DNA of 64,000 nt from Qingrenia yutianensis (GCF_014385105.1 NZ_JACRTE010000004.1:124001-188000), one strand, 5' to 3'. Positions 27,559 to 36,603 are shown, counted from the stretch's first letter. The notes: generated by a model not told the origin, from the letters alone. Translations and numbers: made by a program.

Positions 27559-29543
27559 ATTGCATCTACCTCCGCCATAATTTGTTTGCTTGTAAAGCCT
27601 TTAAGGTCCATAGCGCCCGACATACAAGCAACCGTGCACGCACCGCAGCCCTGGCAAACCGCCTCGTTTACCGACGCAACTCTGCGCACTTTCGTGGTTC
27701 TGTCCGGCATACGGAATTCTTTGTCAACATAGGTTATTGCACCGTAGGGGCAAACGTTTGCACAGGTCGAACAGCCGTTGCACATCATTTCGTCCGAATG
27801 TGCCACGCACGGGTTGCCCACAAGCTTGTCTTTGCACAAAAGTCCGATAACCTTTGATGCCGCCGCGCCTGCCTGCGATACCGTTTCGGGAATATCTTTC
27901 GGGCCCTGGCACGCTCCCGAGAGGAACACGCCGGCGGTGGGGCTTTCAACGGGCCGCAGTTTGGGGTGCGCCTCGGTGAAGAAGTCGTTTGTATCCATAC
28001 TTGCGGTGAGCATTGTTGCAAGCGGACGCGCCGATTTGTCAGGCTCTATCGCCGCCGCGAGAACAACCAGATCCGCGTCGATATGAAGCTGTTTTCCGTC
28101 CAGAAGGTCGCTCGCCTGAACCTTTAATTTTCCGTTTTCGGGCGTAACCTTTCCGACCATACCTTTTATATAGTGAACACCGTATTCTTCAACCGCACGG
28201 CGGTAAAATTCGTCGAAATTCTTACCGGGCGTACGAACGTCGATGTAGAAAACATAAACGTCGGTGTCGGGATATTTGTCGCGTATAAGCATTGCGTGCT
28301 TTGCTGTATACATACAGCAGATTTTCGAGCAGTATTCCTTGCCCTTTGCCGCGCACGAATCGCATCTTGAGCCTACGCACTGAACAAAAACAATGGTGTG
28401 AGGGTGCTCGTTGTCCGACGGTCTTAAAAGCGTACCGCCCGTAGGACCTGCCGCGTTCATAAGACGCTCAAGCTCAAGAGAGGTGATAACGTCCTTGGAC
28501 TGCGAATAAGCAAACTCGTCGAATTTGTCCATTGAAATGGGATTAAATCCCGTTGCGGCAACAATCGCGCCGTAACGTTCGGTGATAAATTCGTCTTTTG
28601 CTTCGTAATCTATTGCTTTGGCGGTGCAAACCTTTGAGCAGACACCGCATTTTCCCGTTTTAAGCATTGTGCAGTAGTTGGGGTCGATTGTGGCAACCTT
28701 GGGCACTGCCTGTGCAAACGGAATGTAGATAGCACGTCTTGTATCCATACCGAGGTTAAACTCGTTGGGAACTTTCTTCTGCGGACATTTCTCTGTGCAC
28801 GCTCCGCATCCTGTGCAGACGTCCTCTTTAACGTAACGCGCTTTGCGTTTTACGGTAACTTCAAAGTTTCCGACAAAGCCTTTTACGTCGGTAACTTCGG
28901 AATATGAGAAAATTCTGATTTTTTCGTTCTGTGCAACGTCCACCATTTTAGGCGTCAAAATACAAGCCGCGCAGTCGAGCGTGGGGAACGTTTTGTCAAG
29001 CTGTGCCATTTTTCCGCCGATTGTCGGTTTCGATTCAACAATGTCAACCTCAAATCCCGCGTCTGCAATGTCAAGAGCGGTCTGAATACCGGCAATACCT
29101 CCGCCGATAACCAGCGCGCGCTTTGTAACGGGGCTTTCGCCGGGTGTGAGCGGTGCGTTGAGGTTAACTTTTGCAACTGCGGCTTTTGCGAGAATAATCG
29201 CTTTCTGTGTGCCTGTGGGAACGTCTTTATGAACCCACGAGCACTGTTCGCGGATATTTGCAATTTCAACCATATAAGGGTTAATACCTGCTTTTGCGGC
29301 GGTTTTTCTGAACGTCGCCTCGTGCATACGCGGTGAGCAGGAGCAAACAACAATACCTGTAAGATTGTTGTCTTTAACGGCATTTATAATCATTTCCTGA
29401 CCTGCCTGCGAGCACATATACTGATAATCGGTGGAGAAAACAACACCGGGTTCTGTTTTAAGCGCTTCGGCAACAGATTTTACGTCTACCGTACCTGCGA
29501 TGTTCGTTCCGCAGTGACAGACAAAAACTCCAATTCTTTGCAT
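27549..29543 (-). CDS. hdrA: HdrA, FAD/iron-sulfur subunit of heterodisulfide-reductase-like complex
   Basis: A 664-residue HdrA. The N-terminal domain (GVFVCHCGTNIAG; CSCSPRMHE) is followed by an FAD-binding fold (GGGIAGIQTALDIADAG), an inserted ferredoxin domain (CTGCGACTEKC and CGVCSKVC), the second half of the FAD domain (CVGSRCDSCAAKGKEYCS), and a C-terminal two-cluster ferredoxin (CNGCSTCANVCP, CQGCGACTVAC). HdrA is where flavin-based electron bifurcation occurs in characterised HdrABC complexes. Lying between hdrC and flxD it would join the NADH side to the HdrBC side, and may reduce ferredoxin. Length and motifs are complete. Confidence 0.92.
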   Translation of the reverse strand: MQRIGVFVCHCGTNIAGTVDVKSVAEALKTEPGVVFSTDYQYMCSQAGQEMIINAVKDNNLTGIVVCSCSPRMHEATFRKTAAKAGINPYMVEIANIREQCSWVHKDVPTGTQKAIILAKAAVAKVNLNAPLTPGESPVTKRALVIGGGIAGIQTALDIADAGFEVDIVESKPTIGGKMAQLDKTFPTLDCAACILTPKMVDVAQNEKIRIFSYSEVTDVKGFVGNFEVTVKRKARYVKEDVCTGCGACTEKCPQKKVPNEFNLGMDTRRAIYIPFAQAVPKVATIDPNYCTMLKTGKCGVCSKVCTAKAIDYEAKDEFITERYGAIVAATGFNPISMDKFDEFAYSQSKDVITSLELERLMNAAGPTGGTLLRPSDNEHPHTIVFVQCVGSRCDSCAAKGKEYCSKICCMYTAKHAMLIRDKYPDTDVYVFYIDVRTPGKNFDEFYRRAVEEYGVHYIKGMVGKVTPENGKLKVQASDLLDGKQLHIDADLVVLAAAIEPDKSARPLATMLTASMDTNDFFTEAHPKLRPVESPTAGVFLSGACQGPKDIPETVSQAGAAASKVIGLLCKDKLVGNPCVAHSDEMMCNGCSTCANVCPYGAITYVDKEFRMPDRTTKVRRVASVNEAVCQGCGACTVACMSGAMDLKGFTSKQIMAEVDAICK

Positions 29544-29559
29544 TGTTTTTCTCTCCTTT

Positions 29560-29949
29560 CTATTTTGAATATTTCCTGAACGCGCTCATAATTGCCTGCT
29601 GGGGCATATCGTCGTCCAAAAGCTTCGGAATATCGTTCGCCGTGAGATGGTTTGCGCCTTTTTGACGAACGTTTAAAAGACGGAGCGCCTCAACAAGCTT
29701 TGCAGGCTCAACGCCTCTCGGACAGCGGTCTACGCACGCGAAACACGAAAGGCATTTGTATACCGAATCGGATTTCATAAGAGTGTCAATATCGCCGTTT
29801 TCAACCATATATACAAACTGATGGGGATGATATTCCATCTCGCCGTAGGACGGGCAGGTTGCCGAGCATTTTCCGCATCGCATACACTTTCTGGGGTTGA
29901 CGCCCGACATACGGATAACTTGTTCTTTTAAGTTTTTATTCTGCATCAT
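29560..29949 (-). CDS. hdrC: HdrC, iron-sulfur subunit
   Basis: A 129-residue two-cluster ferredoxin-like protein with CMRCGKCSATCP and CLSCFACVDRCP, the expected HdrC layout. It starts 14 bases inside the end of hdrB. It connects HdrA to HdrB. The C-terminal helix (LLNVRQKGANHLT) is also typical of bacterial HdrC proteins. Confidence 0.88.
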   Translation of the reverse strand: MMQNKNLKEQVIRMSGVNPRKCMRCGKCSATCPSYGEMEYHPHQFVYMVENGDIDTLMKSDSVYKCLSCFACVDRCPRGVEPAKLVEALRLLNVRQKGANHLTANDIPKLLDDDMPQQAIMSAFRKYSK

Positions 29950-30745
29950 TATCCTCCTTCACGCCGAGAGCTTCAGCCAAAAGTTCGGTAAAGTATACAA
30001 CGGGAACACTGCTTTCGTTTTTGATAAGGTTGTATTTGCAAAGCGGACAGGCGGTAACTATAACCTCCGCGCCGTTTGCCTTTGCGTTGTCGGACACCGC
30101 GTTTGATTTTTTCTTCGCGCTTTGTGCGTCCTCAAGTGCAACATATCCTCCGCAGCACTCGTTTCTCATAGAATAAATAACGGGTTCTGCGCCGAGAGCG
30201 CGGATGAAATCCTCAATAATTGAGGGATTTTCAACGTCGTCAAACGCCATAACCTTGCCGGGACGCAGAAGCATACAGCCGTAGTATGCCGCAACCTTTC
30301 TGCCGGTTAACGGGTTTTTCACCGCGGCTTTGATTTTGTCAAAGCCGACGGTGTTTTTAAGCAATTCAAGATAGTGCAGAACCTCGGTTTCGCCGTTGTA
30401 GTCCTCGCCGTCAAAGTCTTTATCCTGTGACATATAGAGGTTTGCTTTTGCGGCAAAATCCTTGTCGGTTTGCATTTCGTGGTTTGTTTGTTTTATAACA
30501 TTATGACAAGCGGAGCACACCGTAACCAAAGGCTGACCGTCTTTTTTTGCGGCTTTAAGCGCGCGGACCGACGAAAGCTTTGACGCAATTTCGTCTTTTG
30601 CGCTTACAAACACACCGCCGCAGCACTGCCAGTCCTTGATTTCGCACATTTCAACACCGAGAATTTCGGCGCATTTTCGCGCATAGAAATCAAGTTTTTT
30701 CGCCTTTGTTCGGAGGGTGCATCCGGGAAAATAACTTACCTTCAT
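29936..30745 (-). CDS. hdrB: HdrB, CCG-domain catalytic-type subunit
   Basis: A 269-residue protein with two CCG domains: FPGCTLRT ... CCGGVFVS ... CSACHN, and YYGCMLLRP ... ECCGGYVA ... CPLCKYN. In methanogens this fold holds the unusual clusters that cleave the CoM-S-S-CoB disulfide. In bacteria the electron acceptor varies and is often unknown. Here fumarate reductase subunits are encoded in the same operon and lack the CCG domain that TfrB carries. HdrB may therefore feed electrons to them directly or through a thiol/disulfide couple. It is the first gene of the Hdr-Flx block. Confidence 0.88.
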   Translation of the reverse strand: MKVSYFPGCTLRTKAKKLDFYARKCAEILGVEMCEIKDWQCCGGVFVSAKDEIASKLSSVRALKAAKKDGQPLVTVCSACHNVIKQTNHEMQTDKDFAAKANLYMSQDKDFDGEDYNGETEVLHYLELLKNTVGFDKIKAAVKNPLTGRKVAAYYGCMLLRPGKVMAFDDVENPSIIEDFIRALGAEPVIYSMRNECCGGYVALEDAQSAKKKSNAVSDNAKANGAEVIVTACPLCKYNLIKNESSVPVVYFTELLAEALGVKEDNDAE

Positions 30746-30778
30746 TTGTCTACCTCCAATATTTGGGAATACTTTGTA

Positions 30779-32155
30779 TTAAACCATCTGTTCGGGGTGG
30801 AATACCTCGTCAAATTTTTCCGCTGTGAGGAAACCTAATTCAACGCAGGCTTCTTTAAGCGAAATATTGTCTTTGAAGGCTTTTTTAGCCGTTTTTGCGG
30901 CATTTTCGTATCCGATATACGGATTGAGCGCCGTAACAAGCATAAGCGAGTTGTGGAGATTGTGATACATTTTGTCCTTGTTTGCGGTAATTCCCACTGC
31001 GCAGTTGTCGTTGAACGAAACTATCGCCTCTGCAAGAAGTCTTGCGGACTGGAGAAAATTGTAAGCCGCAACGGGCATAAATACGTTAAGCTCAAAGTTA
31101 CCCTGCGATGCCGCAACCGAAACCGCAACGTCGTTGCCCATAACCTGAACCGCAACCATTGTAACCGCCTCGCACTGTGTGGGGTTAACCTTACCCGGCA
31201 TTATGGACGAACCCGGCTCGTTTTCGGGAATGTGAATTTCACCCAAACCGTCACGCGGACCGGACGCAAGCCAGCGAATGTCGTTTGCGATTTTAAGCAT
31301 ATCGCACGCTGTTGCTTTGATAGCGCCGTGAGCGAAAACGATTTCGTCTTTCGATGTCAAAGCGTGGAATTTGTTTTCAGCGGTGATGAAATCTTTGCCT
31401 GTAAGTTCGGCAACTTTTTTTGCAACCAATTCCGAAAATCCTTTCGGAGCGTTAAGTCCCGTACCTACAGCCGTTCCGCCGAGAGCAAGTTCGCAGAGCG
31501 GTTTAACCGCCATTTTAAGAAGTTCGGCATCTCTTTCAAGGCTCGATCTCCAGCCCGAAATTTCCTGACTGAATTTGATAGGCGTAGCGTCCTGAAGATG
31601 CGTACGTCCCGATTTTACGATGCCTTCGTTTTCAGCCTCGAGTTTTTTGAATGTTTCGATAAGTTTTTCAACCGCGGGGAGGAGTTTATCCTCAATCGCG
31701 ATAACCGCCGAAATGTGCATAGCGGTGGGGAATGTGTCGTTAGACGACTGGCTCATATTTATGTCGTCGTTGGGGTGGCAGAGTTTTGTGCCGGCAAGCT
31801 GATTTGCACGGTTTGCAATAACCTCGTTTGCATTCATATTGGACTGTGTGCCCGAACCTGTCTGCCAAACAACGAGCGGAAAATGTCCGTTAAGTTCGCC
31901 CGAAATAACCTCGTCGCACGCTTTTTTGATAGCGTCCAGCTTTTCAGCCGTCATTTTTTCGGGTTTAAGCTCGGCATTTGCCATTGCCGCCGCTTTTTTG
32001 AGTATTCCGAATGCATGTGTGATTTCGCGGGGCATTGTTTCAATGTCCACGCCGATTTTAAAGTTTTCGTGGCTTCTCTGTGTCTGTGCCGCCCAAAGCC
32101 GGTCGGCAGGAACTTTCATTTCACCCATAGAGTCGTGTTCAATACGGTATTCCAT
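30779..32155 (-). CDS. fumC: Class II fumarate hydratase (fumarase C)
   Basis: A 458-residue fumarase interconverting malate and fumarate. It carries the superfamily signature GSSIMPGKVNPTQCEA, SGTQSNMNANEVIANRA and SGRTHLQDATP, with full family length. It lies 18 bases downstream of mdh and 33 bases upstream of hdrB. In this operon it supplies fumarate to the reductase. The enzyme is oxygen-tolerant and free of iron-sulfur clusters, unlike class I fumarases. Confidence 0.93.
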   Translation of the reverse strand: MEYRIEHDSMGEMKVPADRLWAAQTQRSHENFKIGVDIETMPREITHAFGILKKAAAMANAELKPEKMTAEKLDAIKKACDEVISGELNGHFPLVVWQTGSGTQSNMNANEVIANRANQLAGTKLCHPNDDINMSQSSNDTFPTAMHISAVIAIEDKLLPAVEKLIETFKKLEAENEGIVKSGRTHLQDATPIKFSQEISGWRSSLERDAELLKMAVKPLCELALGGTAVGTGLNAPKGFSELVAKKVAELTGKDFITAENKFHALTSKDEIVFAHGAIKATACDMLKIANDIRWLASGPRDGLGEIHIPENEPGSSIMPGKVNPTQCEAVTMVAVQVMGNDVAVSVAASQGNFELNVFMPVAAYNFLQSARLLAEAIVSFNDNCAVGITANKDKMYHNLHNSLMLVTALNPYIGYENAAKTAKKAFKDNISLKEACVELGFLTAEKFDEVFHPEQMV

Positions 32156-32173
32156 TTTAAATTTCCACCTTTC

Positions 32174-33118
32174 TTATATGTCAAGATTGTTGATTACTTC
32201 TTTTAATGTATCTGCGCTGTGACGGAGTTTTTTGATTTCCTCGTCGGTAAGCGAAACGTTTACTTTTCCTCTTACGCCGTTGTGACCGATCATATTTACG
32301 GTGCTCAAGCAAACATCGTCAATGCCGTATTCGCCGTGCATCATTGTAGAAACCGTCATAGTTGTGTCAATTCCGCTCAAAATGCATTTGCAGATGTGGC
32401 AAACCGAAACCGAAACCGCGTAGAATGTCGCGCCTTTTCTTGCGATAACGCGTCCGCCCGATTTTCTTACGTACTGCTCAATTTCCTCAAGGTCAAGCTC
32501 GGGGCTTGAAATTCCCGGAGTTGTGATGAGTTTGTGACATTCCGTAATCGGAACGTTTGAGATGTTTGCAACCGACCACGGAATAAACGACGAATCGCCG
32601 TGCTCGCCGAAAACGTAAGCGTGAACGTTGCTCTGGTTTATGTTGTAGTATTCCGAAAGACGCGCGCGCAGTCTTGCGGTATCGAGAATTGTGCCCGAAC
32701 CGATGATGTGGTTTTCGGGAATTTTCGAGAATTTGTGGAATGTATAAGTGAGTATGTCAACAGGGTTGCTGACAATAATGTAAATTGCGTTGGGCGCATA
32801 GTTTGTGATTTCGGGAATGATTTCCTTTGTGATGTTAACGTTTGTCTGCGCAAGTTCGAGCCTTGTCTGACCGGGTTTTCTTGCTATTCCGGAGGTTATG
32901 ATAACAATGTCGGAATTTACCGCGTCGCGGTAGTCGCCGGCATAGATGGAACAAGCGCCGCAAAACGGAGTGCCCTGTCTTATGTCGAGAGCTTCGCCGA
33001 GCGCCTTTTCGTTGTTGATGTCAATCATAACAATGTCTGACGCTATGCCCATTACTGTAAGTGTGTAAGCAATAGTGGAGCCTACGCTTCCTGTTCCTAC
33101 GATAGAAATTTTGTTCAT
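32174..33118 (-). CDS. mdh: Malate dehydrogenase of the lactate/malate dehydrogenase family
   Basis: A 314-residue NAD-dependent 2-hydroxyacid dehydrogenase. The NAD fold VGTGSVGSTIAY, the catalytic-loop region GIARKPGQTRLEL, SNPVDILTY and the active-site GEHGDSSF are all present. Overall it is LDH-like, but the specificity-loop residue that is Gln in lactate dehydrogenases (GANQKPGETR type) is Arg here. That substitution is known to switch the enzyme to oxaloacetate/malate. With fumarase next in the operon, malate dehydrogenase is the better call. It is the first gene of the operon, preceded by a promoter and a Rex-type operator. Simple homology searches would probably label it LDH. Confidence 0.8.
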   Translation of the reverse strand: MNKISIVGTGSVGSTIAYTLTVMGIASDIVMIDINNEKALGEALDIRQGTPFCGACSIYAGDYRDAVNSDIVIITSGIARKPGQTRLELAQTNVNITKEIIPEITNYAPNAIYIIVSNPVDILTYTFHKFSKIPENHIIGSGTILDTARLRARLSEYYNINQSNVHAYVFGEHGDSSFIPWSVANISNVPITECHKLITTPGISSPELDLEEIEQYVRKSGGRVIARKGATFYAVSVSVCHICKCILSGIDTTMTVSTMMHGEYGIDDVCLSTVNMIGHNGVRGKVNVSLTDEEIKKLRHSADTLKEVINNLDI

Positions 33119-33196
33119 AAATTCATTACACCTTTCCTTGTAGATTTCTTGGTAGATTTGTTGTCAAACACGGTCGGAGTAATTGTGTCCGATAGT

Positions 33197-33214
33197 TTGT
33201 CAAATTTTTAACAA
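33197..33214 (-). promoter_or_regulatory. Rex (NADH-sensing repressor) operator before the fumarate operon
   Basis: TTGTCAA-ATTT-TTAACAA matches the known Gram-positive Rex consensus TTGTTAA-N4-TTAACAA at 13 of 14 defined positions. It lies 21 bases downstream of the -10 box and about 80 bases before the mdh start, a position where a bound repressor would block transcription. High NADH would release Rex and switch on a pathway that consumes NADH. The rex gene itself is not in the window. Confidence 0.72.
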
Positions 33215-33235
33215 TATATTATAAATACTCTGTAA

Positions 33236-33264
33236 ATTATAACATAATTCGACAATAATTGCAA
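33236..33264 (-). promoter_or_regulatory. Sigma-A promoter of the mdh-fumC-hdr-flx-frd operon
   Basis: On the minus strand TTGCAA (33264-33259) and a perfect TATAAT (33241-33236) are separated by exactly 17 bases. The start point would be near 33229, giving a leader of about 110 bases containing the Rex-type operator. The rest of the 33119-33519 gap is AT-rich and holds only this promoter, the operator and the pckA terminator. Confidence 0.72.
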
Positions 33265-33414
33265 CATTATTTTTGGTATATCGTATTATATTTATTGATA
33301 TAGCAAAATTTATATGCCAAAAACGGCATTATTCCCGTGCATTATGCGAAAAAATAAGAATTTGCGAAAAAACGGCGGTACCCGATATGTGAAAAAAATA
33401 TTCATAAAATACAA

Positions 33415-33443
33415 AAAGCGTCCTCTTAAAAAGAGAACGCTTT
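33415..33443 (-). terminator. Rho-independent terminator of pckA
   Basis: AAAGCGTCCTCTT and AAGAGAACGCTTT form a stem with one mismatch around a very short loop. On the minus strand the stem is followed by TTGTATTTT. It separates pckA from the downstream mdh operon, so the two are probably expressed separately. Confidence 0.8.
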
Positions 33444-33519
33444 AAAAATTATTTTCAAAATTTTATGTGTAAATTTCAAATGCAAACGTTCGGATTTAAT
33501 CCGAAAATTTACCTTAAAA

Positions 33520-35124
33520 CTACATCTGCGGACCTGCGCTTACCAAAGCTTTGCCTGCCGCATTGCCCTCGTATTTTGCAAAATTCTTGATAAATCTTGC
33601 AGCGAGGTCTTTAGCTTTTTCTTCCCACTCGGAAGCATTAGCATAAGTATCTCTGGGGTCGAGAATGTTTTTGTCAACGCCCGTGAGCTCTGTGGGAACT
33701 TCAAAGTTGAAGTACGGGATTTTCTTTGTGGGTGCATTTTTGATGTCACCGCTCAAAATAGCGTCGATAATACCTCTTGTATCGCGGATTGAGATACGTT
33801 TGCCGGTGCCGTTCCAGCCGGTGTTAACGAGGTATGCTTTCGCACCGCTCTTCTGCATTTTCTTAACGAGTTCCTCCGCATATTTTGTGGGGTGGAGCTC
33901 CAGGAATGCCTGACCGAAGCAAGCCGAGAATGTCGGTGTGGGTTCGGTAATTCCGCGCTCTGTACCCGCAAGTTTAGCGGTAAAGCCCGAAAGGAAGTAA
34001 TACTGTGTCTGTTCGGGTGTAAGAACCGAAACAGGGGGGAGTACGCCGAATGCGTCAGCCGACAGGAAGATTACGTTCTTTGCGTCGGGAGCGGCAGATA
34101 CGGGACGTACGATATTTTTAATATGGTTAATCGGATAAGATACACGTGTATTTTCCGTTACGCTCTTGTCGTTAAAGTCGATTTTGCCGTCTTTGTCAAG
34201 TGTAACGTTCTCCAAAAGCGCGTCGCGTTTGATAGCGTTGTAGATGTCGGGCTCGGAGTCTTTGTCAAGGTTGATAACCTTTGCATAGCATCCGCCCTCA
34301 AAGTTGAATACGCCGTTGTCGTCCCAGCCGTGCTCGTCGTCGCCGATGAGGAGACGTTTCGGGTCGGTGGAAAGAGTTGTTTTGCCTGTGCCCGAAAGAC
34401 CGAAGAAGATAGCTGTGTTTTTGCCGTCCATATCGGTGTTTGCCGAGCAGTGCATAGACGCAATGCCTTTGAGCGGTAAGTAGTAGTTCATCATAGAGAA
34501 CATACCTTTTTTCATTTCGCCGCCGTACCAGGTGTTAACAATAACCTGCTCACGGCTTGTGATGTTGAACATAACTGCGGTTTCGGAATTTAAGCCAAGC
34601 TCTTTGTAGTTTTCAACTTTAGCTTTCGACGCGTTGTAAACAACGAAATCGGGCTCGAAGTTTTCAAGTTCTTCAGCGGTCGGCTTGATGAACATATTTG
34701 TAACAAAATGAGCCTGCCAAGCAACCTCAACTATAAATCTTATAGCCATACGCGTGTCTTTGTTCGTACCGCAGAAAGCGTCCACAACAAAGAGTCTTTT
34801 GTTTGAAAGCTCTTTGAGCGCGAGGTTTTTAACAGCCGTCCAAGCCTCTTTTGAAGCAGGGTGGTTGTCGTTTTTATATTCGTCGCTTGTCCACCAAACG
34901 GTGTCCTTTGAGTTCTCATCCATAACGATAAATTTGTCTTTGGGCGAACGTCCCGTGTAAACGCCTGTCATAACGTTAACTGCGCCGAGTTCACTTACCT
35001 GACCTTTTTCAAATCCTTCGAGATTTGATTTTGTTTCTTCCTCAAACAACATATCGTAAGAGGGATTGTGCACGATTTCGGTTGTACCCGAAATGCCATA
35101 CTTGCTCAAATCAATTTTTGCCAT
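33520..35124 (-). CDS. pckA: ATP-type phosphoenolpyruvate carboxykinase
   Basis: A 534-residue PEP carboxykinase. The kinase P-loop [12 protein letters not shown], the metal-binding [18 protein letters not shown] and the [10 protein letters not shown] substrate motif are intact and of family length. In succinate-forming anaerobes this enzyme works towards oxaloacetate, capturing CO2 and making ATP from PEP; the neighbouring mdh-fumC-fumarate-reductase operon fits that direction. The upstream region has a perfect TTGTTAA half-site (minus strand, 35186-35192), but its partner half is poor, so Rex control is only a possibility. It ends at a good terminator. Confidence 0.95.
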   Translation of the reverse strand: MAKIDLSKYGISGTTEIVHNPSYDMLFEEETKSNLEGFEKGQVSELGAVNVMTGVYTGRSPKDKFIVMDENSKDTVWWTSDEYKNDNHPASKEAWTAVKNLALKELSNKRLFVVDAFCGTNKDTRMAIRFIVEVAWQAHFVTNMFIKPTAEELENFEPDFVVYNASKAKVENYKELGLNSETAVMFNITSREQVIVNTWYGGEMKKGMFSMMNYYLPLKGIASMHCSANTDMDGKNTAIFFGLSGTGKTTLSTDPKRLLIGDDEHGWDDNGVFNFEGGCYAKVINLDKDSEPDIYNAIKRDALLENVTLDKDGKIDFNDKSVTENTRVSYPINHIKNIVRPVSAAPDAKNVIFLSADAFGVLPPVSVLTPEQTQYYFLSGFTAKLAGTERGITEPTPTFSACFGQAFLELHPTKYAEELVKKMQKSGAKAYLVNTGWNGTGKRISIRDTRGIIDAILSGDIKNAPTKKIPYFNFEVPTELTGVDKNILDPRDTYANASEWEEKAKDLAARFIKNFAKYEGNAAGKALVSAGPQM

Positions 35125-35205
35125 TTTGAATTACCTCTCTTTCATACTTTTTCTTCATAAGGCTTTTAATAATGTTCCTTAAAAATTAACAAATGTTTAA
35201 GTAGC

Positions 35206-35246
35206 GGTCTTAGGAAATCAACGCTTTGCCTTGATTTCTTAAGACC
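35206..35246 (-). terminator. Strong hairpin between tRNA-Leu and pckA
   Basis: GGTCTTAGGAAATCAA (35206-35221) pairs with TTGATTTCTTAAGACC (35231-35246) with one mismatch around a 9-base loop. It begins 4 bases after the 3' end of tRNA-Leu on the minus strand. There is no T-run behind it, so it may end or process the tRNA transcript, or form part of the pckA leader. Confidence 0.45.
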
Positions 35247-35249
35247 TTC

Positions 35250-35336
35250 TGGTGCACCCGAGGAGACTTGAACTCCTATGAAATTGCTTTCACACGGACC
35301 TGAACCGTGCGCGTCTGCCAATTCCGCCACGGGTGC
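35250..35336 (-). tRNA. tRNA-Leu (anticodon CAG)
   Basis: The minus strand folds as a class II tRNA. The acceptor GCACCCG pairs with CGGGTGC, with discriminator A and an encoded CCA. The D-arm contains AATTGGCAGA, the anticodon loop is TTCAGGT (anticodon CAG), there is a long variable arm, and the T-arm is GGAGTTCAAGTCTCC. Length with CCA is 87. Confidence 0.93.
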
Positions 35337-35469
35337 GGATTTTTATTTGTATATCAGCCTAATCGAAACACATTATATCACACCGTTTCAAAATAAGCAA
35401 TACAAATTTTCAATTTTATTCAAAATTTTCATATTTTTTTACATCAAATATGTAAAAAATGTGCATATT

Positions 35470-36018
35470 TTACCCATATAGCTTTTTGTATATATCCCTG
35501 CGTTTAAGCACCTTTTTAACGTATTCGTCGGTTTCTTTGAACGGAATTTTGTCAAGCGTTTTGCCGTCGGAGGAATAGTTTTTGTCCTTGAGCCAGTTTT
35601 TCACGTTCCCGAGCCCCGCGTTGTATGCCGCAAGTGCCACATAAGCGTCGCCGTCAAACATATCTATAAGATATTCAAGATACGAGCACCCGACCGTGAT
35701 ATTTACCGACGGATTGTAAAGATTGCTCACGTCGAGATTGAGCGCAAAGTGCTCGTTGCACCACTCTGCCGTGTCCTCTTTCACCTGCATTGCGCCCATC
35801 GCGCCCTTGTGACTCTGCGCCTGATGGTCAAATCCGCTCTCCGCGCTGATTACACCCATAACAAGGTATTTGTCAACGTTGAAACGCTGTGAATTTTCGT
35901 CAATTTCGTCTATATACCCGATCGGGTATATTGCCTTTAAAATCGGCGTTTTGAAAGCACAGGCGGCTATCACCGCGATAAGCGCAAAAATAATCAGCCT
36001 TTTAAAAAATTTATACAT
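35470..36018 (-). CDS. Membrane-anchored lytic transglycosylase (SLT domain)
   Basis: A 182-residue enzyme that cleaves peptidoglycan between MurNAc and GlcNAc. An N-terminal membrane segment (about 8-25) is followed by the SLT domain: catalytic Glu in ISAESGFD, GAMGAMQV, the NITVGCSYL helix and AAYNAGLGNV. It follows coaE by three bases and polA further up, so the three form an operon. Its use, in growth or in spore formation, is not evident. Confidence 0.88.
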   Translation of the reverse strand: MYKFFKRLIIFALIAVIAACAFKTPILKAIYPIGYIDEIDENSQRFNVDKYLVMGVISAESGFDHQAQSHKGAMGAMQVKEDTAEWCNEHFALNLDVSNLYNPSVNITVGCSYLEYLIDMFDGDAYVALAAYNAGLGNVKNWLKDKNYSSDGKTLDKIPFKETDEYVKKVLKRRDIYKKLYG

Positions 36019-36021
36019 AAT

Positions 36022-36603
36022 TTATTTTTTGTTCACCTCATTTTTAATAAACAGACGGATTTTGTCTTTAAATTCGTCAATACCGCCGTCGTTGCGTATG
36101 CAGAAGGTGCAGTTTTCCTCAAAAAATCCGTCGCCGTTTTGGCGCGCAAGACGGTTTTTTGCGTAAATTTCCGATACGCTGTCGCGCTTTTCTATACGCG
36201 CGGATTTCAAACTGTCTGCCGAAAGTATGCCGAGCGTGATGTCGCATTTTTTGTCAAGCCCCGTTTCAAACAAAAGAGGCGCGTCGAGAATGACGTTTTT
36301 CCTGCCGTCCATTTCGGCATAAACTTCCTCCAATATATATTTATGCGTGATTTTGTTCAAAATGTTCAGTTTTTCTTTGTCCGCAAAAACGATTTCGCCG
36401 AGTTTTTTTCGGACAATCCTCCCGTCCGCGTCAAGAATGTTTTTGCCGAAAGCCTTTGCAACTTCGCCGACACATTCTTTGCTTGTTTCGTATATTCCGT
36501 GCGCGGTTTTGTCAAGGTCGATAACGTAAAACCCGTTTTCGTTAAAAATTTCGGATGCTATGCTTTTGCCTGCGCCCGACGCGCCCGTTATGCCGATAAT
36601 CAC
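36022..36603 (-). CDS. coaE: Dephospho-CoA kinase
   Basis: A 193-residue kinase catalysing the last step of coenzyme A synthesis. The P-loop GITGASGAGKS opens the protein, and the family motifs YVIDLDKTAH, DAPLLFETGL and the lid region RDSVSEIYAKNRLARQ follow. Length is normal. It lies downstream of polA, an arrangement common in Firmicutes, and its stop is three bases before the transglycosylase start. Confidence 0.93.
   Translation of the reverse strand: MIIGITGASGAGKSIASEIFNENGFYVIDLDKTAHGIYETSKECVGEVAKAFGKNILDADGRIVRKKLGEIVFADKEKLNILNKITHKYILEEVYAEMDGRKNVILDAPLLFETGLDKKCDITLGILSADSLKSARIEKRDSVSEIYAKNRLARQNGDGFFEENCTFCIRNDGGIDEFKDKIRLFIKNEVNKK

Noticed and set aside
30953..32206. 417-residue open frame opposite fumC
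   Set aside because: It is the shadow of a GC-patterned real gene; its translation is rich in Cys, Arg and Asn without family features and has no ribosome site.
35180..35200. Full Rex site before pckA
   Set aside because: Only one half (TTGTTAA on the minus strand) is perfect; the second half has three mismatches.
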